DNA of 64,000 bases from Prochlorococcus sp. scB245a_519A13 (GTDB taxonomy: Bacteria; Cyanobacteriota; Cyanobacteriia; PCC-6307; Cyanobiaceae), in NCBI GenBank assembly GCA_000634415.1, contig JFNH01000008.1, positions 1 to 64,000 of the forward strand, given 5' to 3'. Each line of letters begins with the position of its first letter. Position 1 is the stretch's first letter. Of this stretch, positions 57,104-64,000 are shown in pieces. Position numbers and translations under genes: made by a program. The notes below the pieces were generated by a model. It made no database searches, was not told the DNA's origin, and saw nothing but the letters and a program-made list of their open reading frames with translations.

Positions 57104-58201
57104 ATGAGTAGTAGTTTTGGAAAAATTTTTCGTGTTAGTACTTTTGGAGAATCACATGGTGGTGCAGTAGGAGTGATCCTTGATGGATGTCCACCTAAGT
57201 TAAAAATAGATATAAATCTGATACAAAATGAATTAGATAGGCGCAGACCTGGTCAAAGTGACATTACAACACCCAGAAATGAAGAAGATAAAATTGAAAT
57301 ATTAAGTGGAATAAAGGAAGGGCTAACACTCGGAACTCCAATAGCAATGTTGGTAAGAAATAAGGATCAAAGACCAGGAGATTACAATAATTTGGAGCAA
57401 GTATTTAGACCTTCTCATGCAGATGGTACATATCATCTGAAATATGGAATTCAGGCAAGTTCTGGCGGTGGAAGAGCCTCTGCTAGAGAAACAATTGGGA
57501 GAGTAGCTGCTGGTGCTGTAGCAAAACAACTATTAAAAACCTTCTGTAACACTGAAATACTATCTTGGGTTAAGCGTATACATGATATTGATTCTGATGT
57601 AAATAAAGAGAAGATTTCTCTCAAAAAAATAGATTCTAATATTGTTAGGTGTCCTGATGAAAAGGTATCAACAGAAATGATCGAGAGAATTAAGGAATTA
57701 AAGCGTCAAGGAGATTCTTGCGGCGGTGTTATTGAATGTCTAGTAAGAAATGTTCCCTCTGGTCTTGGAATGCCTGTTTTTGATAAATTAGAAGCTGATT
57801 TGGCAAAGGCTTTGATGTCTTTGCCTGCCACGAAAGGCTTTGAAATAGGTTCAGGTTTCTCTGGAACTTATTTAAAAGGAAGCGAACATAATGACGCCTT
57901 CATCAAGTCTGATGATAATAATAAGTTAAGAACAACATCAAACAATTCAGGAGGTATACAGGGCGGAATAAGTAATGGTGAAAATATTGAGATGAAGATA
58001 GCTTTTAAACCTACAGCAACCATCGGGAAAGAACAGAAAACAGTAAATGCTGAAGGTAAAGAAGTACTTATGAAAGCAAAAGGGAGACACGATCCATGCG
58101 TTCTACCAAGAGCAGTTCCCATGGTTGATGCTATGGTAGCTTTAGTACTTGCTGATCATTTGCTTCTAAATCATGCTCAATGTGACTTAATAAATAAGTA
58201 G
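57104..58201 (+). CDS. aroC: Chorismate synthase
   Basis: Makes chorismate from EPSP using reduced FMN as cofactor. Signature segments: [19 protein letters not shown] at the N-terminus, [35 protein letters not shown] and [12 protein letters not shown] start at ATG 57104 (365 residues). An upstream frame reading to 56990 overlaps the psbA terminator and adds only a hydrophobic, non-homologous stretch. Convergent with the aldolase gene. Confidence 0.96.
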   Translation: MSSSFGKIFRVSTFGESHGGAVGVILDGCPPKLKIDINLIQNELDRRRPGQSDITTPRNEEDKIEILSGIKEGLTLGTPIAMLVRNKDQRPGDYNNLEQVFRPSHADGTYHLKYGIQASSGGGRASARETIGRVAAGAVAKQLLKTFCNTEILSWVKRIHDIDSDVNKEKISLKKIDSNIVRCPDEKVSTEMIERIKELKRQGDSCGGVIECLVRNVPSGLGMPVFDKLEADLAKALMSLPATKGFEIGSGFSGTYLKGSEHNDAFIKSDDNNKLRTTSNNSGGIQGGISNGENIEMKIAFKPTATIGKEQKTVNAEGKEVLMKAKGRHDPCVLPRAVPMVDAMVALVLADHLLLNHAQCDLINK

Positions 58202-58235
58202 TAGTTTTGTTGAATAAATTATATTTATCCTTAAC

Positions 58236-58862
58236 TTAATTTTTTTTGAGCCATTCATATATTTTTGGATCAAATTTTTTATTTTTGATAGCTTTATCTC
58301 CTATTACAACTGCTTTATACCCTAAAGATTTATAAGTTTTTAAATCATTGATTGATAGTCCTCCAGCAGCAATGAAATCAATATTTTTATAGTTGAGTAT
58401 ATTTATCGAACTATCTTTACTTTTTATTGGGTAAATTTTGATAATGTTGCAATTTAAATCTATTGCTTCCTTAAGATCTTTTAAATTATTAATACCAGGA
58501 ATTAATAAATAATTTTTTGACTGCGCATAATTGAAAAGATCTTTATCCCAAAATTTCATCATCGAAAAATTTAATCCAATTTTTAAAGAATCTTCTATTG
58601 ATTGCTTATTAACTATGGAGGCAGAGCCTAAATTAATTCTTGGATATTTAATTTTGATATCGGATACAAAATCGAACCAATTTTCGTTGTTAGACCAACT
58701 TATTTCAATATTCTTTAATCCTAATTTTACTAAGTTTTCTAATTCTTCAAAAAATGAATTTCTTATAGAGGTATTTGAGTAAATATTATCTTCAGGTTTT
58801 ATAAGTAAAAAAAAAGACTCAATTTTCAGGTACTCCGAAAAAGAATCTTCTTTATTATTCAT
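58236..58862 (-). CDS. eda: KDPG/KHG aldolase-family protein
   Basis: A 208-residue (beta/alpha)8 protein of the Entner-Doudoroff aldolase family. The Schiff-base lysine is K142 (NIIKIYP) and the general-base glutamate E53 (KNIEISW). IPGINNLKDL and AAGGLSINDL correspond to PGVxTPTE and TGGI of the family. The residue equivalent to the substrate-contacting arginine (EVTLR in Escherichia coli) is serine here (S57), so substrate preference may differ from KDPG. It begins 20 bases after the ftsH stop on the minus strand, so it may be read from the same transcript. Confidence 0.75.
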   Translation of the reverse strand: MNNKEDSFSEYLKIESFFLLIKPEDNIYSNTSIRNSFFEELENLVKLGLKNIEISWSNNENWFDFVSDIKIKYPRINLGSASIVNKQSIEDSLKIGLNFSMMKFWDKDLFNYAQSKNYLLIPGINNLKDLKEAIDLNCNIIKIYPIKSKDSSINILNYKNIDFIAAGGLSINDLKTYKSLGYKAVVIGDKAIKNKKFDPKIYEWLKKN

Positions 58863-58882
58863 TAAAAATTTAAAATCTCGCG

Positions 58883-60736
58883 TTAAATATAGTTTGCGAC
58901 TGTTACTTCTGAGCGGTTTAGCAATTCTTGGATATCTTCAGTATCTATAGTTTCTCTTTCGATTAGCATTTGAGCCATTTCGTCAAGAACAGTTCTATTG
59001 TCTGTTAAAACTTTTGTAGCTCTCTTGTAGGCAACATCAACGAGATCTGAAACCTCTACATCAATTGTTGCGGCTGTGTCTTCAGAGAAGTCTCTTGTAG
59101 AACTCATATCTCTTCCGAGAAACATTCCACCTTGAGATTGACCTAGAGCGACGGGACCTATTTTGTCACTCATACCGAATTTAGTGATCATTTGTCTTGC
59201 TACATTGGCAACTTGTTGTAAATCATTTGAAGCTCCGGTTGTTACCTCTTCTTCGCCATAGACGATTTCTTCAGCAACTCTTCCACCAAGAGCTACAGCC
59301 ATTTGATTTTGAAGGTAAGAACGAGAGTAAAGACCAGATTCCATTCTTTCTTCACTTGGAGTAAAGAAGGTTAGCCCTCCAGCTTGACCTCTTGGAATGA
59401 TTGAGACTTTTGCTACTGGATCATAATCAGGCATTAATGCTCCAACGAGTGCATGACCAGCTTCGTGATAAGCAACTAATTCTTTTTTCTTATCACTGAT
59501 TACTCTATCTTTCTTTTCTGGGCCAGCCATAACTCTTTCAATGGCATCACCGACTTCATCGTTACTTACTTTATCTAAATCTTTTCTAGCTGCTAGTATT
59601 GCTGCTTCGTTTAAAAGATTAGCTAAATCTGCACCAGTAAATCCTGGTGTTCTTCTGGCAACTTTATCTAAATCAACGTCATTTGAAAGAGTTTTATCTT
59701 TCGCATGAACATTTAATATCTGCAATCTTCCAGCATAATCTGGTCGGTCTACTGTTACCTGTCTATCGAATCTTCCAGGTCGCATTAAAGCTGAATCTAA
59801 GACATCTGGTCTGTTGGTTGCAGCAACTATTATTATTCCTGAATTACCTTCAAATCCATCCATTTCGGTTAAGAGTTGATTTAATGTTTGTTCTCTTTCA
59901 TCATTTCCTCCGCCCATTCCAGCTCCTCTTTGTCTTCCAACTGCATCTATTTCGTCAATAAATACAATACAAGGAGCATTCTTTTTAGCTTGTTCAAAAA
60001 GATCTCTAACTCTACTAGCTCCAACCCCAACAAACATCTCTACAAATTCTGAACCGGATATTGAGAAAAAAGGTACACCTGCTTCTCCAGCTACTGCTTT
60101 TGCTAGCAATGTTTTTCCTGTACCAGGAGGGCCAACAAGAAGAACTCCCTTTGGAATTTTTGCTCCTACTGCAGTAAATCTATCTGGACTCTTCAGAAAA
60201 TCTACAACTTCTGTGAGTTCTAATTTTGCACCTTCAACCCCAGCAACATCTGAAAAGGTTACTTGTGTAGATGGTTCCATTTGGAGTCTAGCTTTGCTCT
60301 TTCCAAAACTCATTGCAGGGTTACCACCTCCAGCATTACCACTTTGGGATCTTCTGAAAAGAAAAAATAGACCTCCAATCAAAAGTACTGGGAAAATTAG
60401 GCTACTTAAAGCCTGTTGCCATGGATTAGCTAATTTTGTAGGAGTTACAGCTATATCTACATTATTCTCAGTGAGTATTTTTAATAAATCTTTGTCAGGG
60501 GCTAAATTGACCTCAGACCTACTCCCATCATTTTCAACAACTTGAGCTGTGGCATTATCTGGAGATATTAGGACTCTACTGATTTCTTTATCTTGCACTG
60601 CCTCTATAAAATCACTATATCTCAAGCTTTTTGTAGAACTTTCAGTACTAGGTTTATCAAAAACTGATGTACCAATGAAAATTACAGTAATAACAGCTAG
60701 GACATAAAGTCCTACGTTTCTCCAACGTTTGTTCAC
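58883..60736 (-). CDS. ftsH: ATP-dependent zinc metalloprotease FtsH
   Basis: Membrane-anchored AAA+ protease. Two N-terminal transmembrane segments (about residues 6-22 and 108-127) frame a lumen/periplasm domain. Walker A is GPPGTGKT at 202-209, second region of homology lies near 310-330 ([19 protein letters not shown]), and the zinc motif HEAGH is near residue 425. Length 617. Cyanobacterial FtsH complexes degrade damaged D1. The closeness to psbA and psbO is suggestive, but paralogue identity (FtsH2/FtsH3 type) cannot be fixed by eye. Confidence 0.95.
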   Translation of the reverse strand: MNKRWRNVGLYVLAVITVIFIGTSVFDKPSTESSTKSLRYSDFIEAVQDKEISRVLISPDNATAQVVENDGSRSEVNLAPDKDLLKILTENNVDIAVTPTKLANPWQQALSSLIFPVLLIGGLFFLFRRSQSGNAGGGNPAMSFGKSKARLQMEPSTQVTFSDVAGVEGAKLELTEVVDFLKSPDRFTAVGAKIPKGVLLVGPPGTGKTLLAKAVAGEAGVPFFSISGSEFVEMFVGVGASRVRDLFEQAKKNAPCIVFIDEIDAVGRQRGAGMGGGNDEREQTLNQLLTEMDGFEGNSGIIIVAATNRPDVLDSALMRPGRFDRQVTVDRPDYAGRLQILNVHAKDKTLSNDVDLDKVARRTPGFTGADLANLLNEAAILAARKDLDKVSNDEVGDAIERVMAGPEKKDRVISDKKKELVAYHEAGHALVGALMPDYDPVAKVSIIPRGQAGGLTFFTPSEERMESGLYSRSYLQNQMAVALGGRVAEEIVYGEEEVTTGASNDLQQVANVARQMITKFGMSDKIGPVALGQSQGGMFLGRDMSSTRDFSEDTAATIDVEVSDLVDVAYKRATKVLTDNRTVLDEMAQMLIERETIDTEDIQELLNRSEVTVANYI

Positions 60737-60782
60737 GATAAAAAATCTTTAATTAATCTATAATACTAATAATAAAACAATA

Positions 60783-61958
60783 TTAAGAGCGTCTTAGAAC
60801 ATCTACTACACTTTTGAATGCAAACCATTCAGGAATTGGTTCGCCATTCCTCAATTTCTTTCTAAATTCAGTACCACTAAGTTTCATAATTTCATAATCA
60901 AATTCTTTGGCTTCTTCAGCTGTGATATATCCTTTTTCCTTCGTATAAACTAAATTTTTTGAAGGAACAGTTTGCATCATCAATTCATCTGCACACTTAT
61001 TCGCAAAATTTTGGGCGTCATACGGACCATAAAAATCTTCACCAGTTGATGACGACTTACAACCAGCCATATCTCTACCAATAATAAAGTGGGTGCAGCC
61101 ATAATTTCTTCTGATTATCATATGTTGAAGAGCTTCTCTAGGCCCTGCCATATGCATTGAATAAGGTAAAAAAGCCCATTTTATTCTTTCATCAGATATT
61201 TCCTCTTCTAACTCTTTATAGGTCAAATATCTAACTTTTCCAGGGATATCATCTTGTTGAGTTGGTCCACAAGTTGGATGAACTAAAACAACTGAGTTAG
61301 AGGAGACATTATCTGAAAGTAAGGCATTAGTAAATAATTCATAATGTGCTCTATGAATTGGATTTCTGCATTGAAATGCCACTACATCATAATTTGATGG
61401 CAGTGTAGATCTAACTTCTTCAGGGGTTTTGCAGGGGAATTCTCTAATTGGTAATTCGAAACCATAAACTCTTCCTCCAATATAAAATCTCCCTCTCTCG
61501 TTAAAAATCATCTTAACAGCAGGATGATCTAAAGAATTAGTACCATAACAAAGTTCAGCTTCTAAGGATTTATCAGGCTCCCATTTAGAGCTAACTTCTA
61601 AAACTGCTATTTTTTGTTTTTTATAAGTAAGCAATATTGTCTCTCCAGCTTTTACCTTTTCATTATTTGAATCAAATACAATAGGCAAGCCAAAAAGCAA
61701 CCCTTTTGTATTTCTATTATTTTTAATTACCGAATTGTAGTTATTTTCATCCATAAAACCTTCCAATGGAGAAAAAGCTCCAACCATCAAAAGTTCTACA
61801 TCGCATGCATTTCTCTCGCTACATTCAAACTCATAATTAGCCTTAGAGATAAGATCATTTTTAAGGTTTGTATCTTTGATAATTAAATTTTTTAGTTCCC
61901 CTCCATAAGGCGGTATAAGTCCATTAGTATCTGTTTTAGTTTTTTGTTGTAATTCCAT
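60783..61958 (-). CDS. sat: ATP sulfurylase (sulfate adenylyltransferase)
   Basis: Forms adenylylsulfate from ATP and sulfate, the first step of sulfate assimilation. Motifs: FQCRNPIHRAHYE (the HxGH-like pair), HPTCGPTQQDDIPG and GRDMAGCKSSSTGEDFYGPYDAQ. The monomeric 391-residue form is the Sat/Met3 type without a fused kinase. CysC, the second enzyme, is at 50-673. Upstream lies the psbO terminator, so sat has its own promoter within 61959-61987. Confidence 0.95.
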   Translation of the reverse strand: MELQQKTKTDTNGLIPPYGGELKNLIIKDTNLKNDLISKANYEFECSERNACDVELLMVGAFSPLEGFMDENNYNSVIKNNRNTKGLLFGLPIVFDSNNEKVKAGETILLTYKKQKIAVLEVSSKWEPDKSLEAELCYGTNSLDHPAVKMIFNERGRFYIGGRVYGFELPIREFPCKTPEEVRSTLPSNYDVVAFQCRNPIHRAHYELFTNALLSDNVSSNSVVLVHPTCGPTQQDDIPGKVRYLTYKELEEEISDERIKWAFLPYSMHMAGPREALQHMIIRRNYGCTHFIIGRDMAGCKSSSTGEDFYGPYDAQNFANKCADELMMQTVPSKNLVYTKEKGYITAEEAKEFDYEIMKLSGTEFRKKLRNGEPIPEWFAFKSVVDVLRRS

Positions 61959-61991
61959 TTTTTAAATTGATAAAGAAAAATTTTGAAAAAA

Positions 61992-62015
61992 AAAGAGGGG
62001 TTTAACCCCCTTTTT
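61992..62015 (-). terminator. psbO intrinsic terminator
   Basis: Stem of about nine pairs AAAGAGGGG/CCCCTTTTT with loop TTTAAC (plus-strand reading). On the minus strand it is followed by a long U-run, placing it 15-38 bases after the psbO stop. It ends the psbO message and insulates sat. Confidence 0.92.
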
Positions 62016-62029
62016 ATCTTGAGTAGGAT

Positions 62030-62824
62030 TTATGCTTTTCTTCCGTAAAGCTCTCCAATTATTTTTACATCAAGTGGATCCTTTGAACCCATATCTGTAT
62101 CTGAAGGTTGGATAGCTTCAAAAGTACCAGCAAATTCGTCTGTGTCAGAATCTACGTTATTGATTGAAAGAGTAATAACGCCAGTACCATTTACATCAAC
62201 TTTAATATTTTCTTTTGCAAGTTCTTCGTCATCTCCTCCTAATGCAACTAAACCTTGAGCATATTCAACACCAGTATTTTTAGCTCTTGCCTTAGGATCT
62301 AGAAAGTCACCAGTTCTGTAGTTAGGTGTAAATGTTGAACCACTAACCTCAGTTCCTGGCTCGATAGATGAAGGCAAGTCAGCTGTAAGATCTTTCGCTG
62401 AGAATGCAAATGGCACCTCTAAACCACCAGGAGTTAATACAGTAATAAGTTGAAAATCAATACCACCCTTTTCAGTGAAAGTTCCTGAATCTATATCTCC
62501 ATAAACTTCTGTCACTGTGGTGTTATTTCTAGGACTAATAATTTTTGTAGAAACAAATTCTGCAGCTTTTCGTTTTGTCCCTGGCACTTTTACATAAACT
62601 TCTGTTGGATGCATGCATATTCCTTTAAGGCTATCTCCATTCCCTAAAGTTATTGATCCGACAAGAGATGAGTCTAATGTAGGGCAATCATTAGCTTTTC
62701 CTGTGTTAACAACATCTGTGAATTGTGCATTTCCTCTTTCAGAAAAAGCAAATGTTTTAACAGGTACGAAAGCAAAAGTTATACAAATTGAAATAACAAA
62801 AGCTAAGAAAGAACGAATTCTCAT
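62030..62824 (-). CDS. psbO: Photosystem II manganese-stabilizing protein PsbO
   Basis: Lumenal extrinsic subunit stabilising the oxygen-evolving Mn cluster. It has a signal peptide (MRIRSFLAFVISICITFAFV, followed by PVKTFAFS) and the two cysteines of the N-terminal disulfide (NDCPTLDS and LKGICMHPTEVY), then GGIDFQLITVLTPGGLEVPFAF. I start at ATG 62824, giving 264 residues. A longer reading to 62869 would place 15 polar residues before the signal peptide. Strong intrinsic terminator follows. Confidence 0.95.
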   Translation of the reverse strand: MRIRSFLAFVISICITFAFVPVKTFAFSERGNAQFTDVVNTGKANDCPTLDSSLVGSITLGNGDSLKGICMHPTEVYVKVPGTKRKAAEFVSTKIISPRNNTTVTEVYGDIDSGTFTEKGGIDFQLITVLTPGGLEVPFAFSAKDLTADLPSSIEPGTEVSGSTFTPNYRTGDFLDPKARAKNTGVEYAQGLVALGGDDEELAKENIKVDVNGTGVITLSINNVDSDTDEFAGTFEAIQPSDTDMGSKDPLDVKIIGELYGRKA

Positions 62825-63040
62825 AATTAAAGTTGCAGTAAAGTTCTGTGACGATAGATTAAAGGTCATCTAATAAGTTCAGTACGGATATTACAAGGGA
62901 AAGGACCATAAAAGATAGGACTATTAAATCCTCGAAACAACCCGTAGCTTTTTAGATTTTGAAAAAACTGGAATTATTGTAAGCTATCACATTATTTTTA
63001 ATGATTAAGATTACAAAAAAATACAAATTAAAAATTTTTT
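62825..63040. other. Leader region between coaBC end and psbO
   Basis: A 216-base spacer (with the shorter psbO start) on the minus strand ahead of psbO. It has AT-rich tracts including TACAAT near 62987-62992 (reverse strand TACAAT-like) and AACCCGTAGC at 62939-62948. No recognisable gene, terminator or repeat. Confidence 0.35.
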
Positions 63041-64000
63041 TTATTTTTTTAATGAAATAATTTGCGTTATTAATTTATTTGCTAAATCAATTTTTGATGT
63101 TTTGTTAATGTAGTGTTCCATATTGTTAGTATCAAATAGCCAACCTTCATTTTGTGCCAAAAAGCCAAATCCTTGACCTTTAAGATCAATTGGATTTGCA
63201 AATAGATAATCACAACCCTTTTGGATAATCTTTTCTTTAATTATCATTCGTGCCTCTTCGATAGATCCTGTAAAAGCACAAAAGCCTACAAAAACTTGGT
63301 TATCTTTTTTTGATTTACTAATTGTTTTTAAAATATCTGGGACTAGCTCAAAGTTTTGAATCAAATGAGAATTAATTTGATTTTTTGGAATTTTAGCTGA
63401 AGTATCCGATGTTATCTTGAAATCAGATACTGCTGCATTCATGAAAAAATAATCACAATTTGATATTTCATTATTAAGTGCCCTAATTAAATCAACACTA
63501 GTTTCAATTTCATATCTTTTTATTCCATCAGTAAGATTCTTATCGATTTTCAGAGGGCCATGGACATATTTTACTTGTGCTCCTCTGAACCTCGCTACTT
63601 GAGAAAGAAGTAGGCCCATAGCTCCTGAACTTTTGTTGGTTATGTGTCTTGCCGCGTCAATTTTCTCTGAGGTGCACCCTCCAGTTATTAAAATTTCTTT
63701 ATTAAGTAAATCTTTGCGATATTCATTTTTTTTGTTTGAGGCTATAAATTCAAGAGCTAATTGAATTAGATCATTTGGAGGTATCTTACCTATGCCAATT
63801 GCATCACACGCTAAGTGGCCTTCACTTGGTTGCAAAGACAAAACATTTTCATAATTCTGTAAAGTCTCATAATTTTTTTGGACAGCTTTATTTAGCCACA
63901 TTTGGGTATTCATTGCTGGCGCAACAATAATTGGCTTTATATTTGCTATTAAGATGCTTGGGATCAATCCCTCTGCATTTCCAGTTACCCATTTTGCTAA
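63041..64000 (-). CDS. coaBC: Phosphopantothenoylcysteine decarboxylase/synthetase, partial
   Basis: Bifunctional coenzyme A enzyme (Dfp). The gene runs off the right edge: the frame is still open at 64000 (reading LAKWVTGNAEGLIPSIL), so about 320 residues are seen and the N-terminus is missing. The part seen contains APAMNTQMW and LACDAIGIGKIPP (CoaC, with the active cysteine) and then CoaB with ITGGCTSEKIDAARHITNKSSG, MNAAVSDF and the SAKIPKNQ lysine region. A shorter frame beginning at an internal TTG at 63967 is not the true start. Confidence 0.95.
   Translation of the reverse strand, partial: LAKWVTGNAEGLIPSILIANIKPIIVAPAMNTQMWLNKAVQKNYETLQNYENVLSLQPSEGHLACDAIGIGKIPPNDLIQLALEFIASNKKNEYRKDLLNKEILITGGCTSEKIDAARHITNKSSGAMGLLLSQVARFRGAQVKYVHGPLKIDKNLTDGIKRYEIETSVDLIRALNNEISNCDYFFMNAAVSDFKITSDTSAKIPKNQINSHLIQNFELVPDILKTISKSKKDNQVFVGFCAFTGSIEEARMIIKEKIIQKGCDYLFANPIDLKGQGFGFLAQNEGWLFDTNNMEHYINKTSKIDLANKLITQIISLKK

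Noticed and set aside
62825-62869. Longer psbO start
   Set aside because: It places 15 polar residues before the signal peptide; the ATG at 62824 gives a normal PsbO precursor.

Overview
The window is strongly AT-rich, gene-dense chromosome from an oxygenic phototroph. Its gene content (psbA, psbO, ndhH, chlM, hemB, phylloquinone genes, CP12, sbtA/sbtB/bicA), very small intergenic gaps and low GC point to a high-light-adapted Prochlorococcus. The exact strain cannot be told by eye. I see no rRNA, tRNA, CRISPR array, insertion sequence, prophage or genomic island: this reads as conserved core chromosome. About 66 protein genes cover nearly all of it, and only one gap exceeds 300 bases (55481-55914, upstream of psbA).

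Layout. 1-5 kb: cysC (sulfate activation), purE, chlM (chlorophyll), a NarL-type response regulator, a cysteine desulfurase and rsmH. 4.9-11.2 kb: ndhH, then a phylloquinone block (a DHNA-CoA thioesterase, menE, menC, menA, menF). 11.1-15.3 kb: gshB, a glutaredoxin, prfB with a programmed +1 frameshift, a DUF3285-like small membrane protein, ybeY, dgkA and trpG. 15.3-30.9 kb: a metallo-beta-lactamase-fold protein with a degenerate metal site, hisC, argS, nadC, mnmE, a DUF2062 protein, a bifunctional RelA/SpoT, a two-ATPase ABC protein, an RluD-type pseudouridine synthase, an RbgA-type GTPase, pgk, a hypothetical protein and murG. 30.9-40.1 kb: a minus-strand run containing clpB2, secE, nusG, rplK, rplA, rplJ, rplL, rnhA, pyrD and a CobD/CobC-like aminotransferase, with a structured leader before rplJ. 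40.3-47.8 kb: eno, an ABC1-family kinase-like protein, a TrxB-like flavoprotein, and the bicarbonate-uptake operon bicA-sbtA-sbtB. 48-55.5 kb: hemB, a glyoxalase, mutS2, obg, two tiny genes (one is CP12), a glutathione transferase and an aspartoacylase-like gene. 55.5-64 kb: an unlisted 42-residue gene, psbA, aroC, a KDPG-aldolase-like gene, ftsH, sat, psbO and the edge-truncated coaBC (dfp).

Functionally the window supports photosynthetic carbon and energy metabolism: bicarbonate uptake, CP12 control of the Calvin cycle, lower glycolysis (pgk, eno), photosystem II synthesis and repair (psbA, psbO, ftsH), quinone and tetrapyrrole synthesis, and sulfate activation (cysC, sat), alongside translation housekeeping.

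I found no complete novel system. The most interesting observations are proteins that depart from their family at key residues: ClpB2 without the first-ring arginine fingers, an SbtB without its C-terminal redox loop, a minimal CP12, a TrxB-like protein without an NADPH motif (probably the diflavin DDOR type) and an MBL-fold protein without HxHxDH. Others are the small gene and leader hairpins in front of psbA and the long inverted repeat in front of rplJ.
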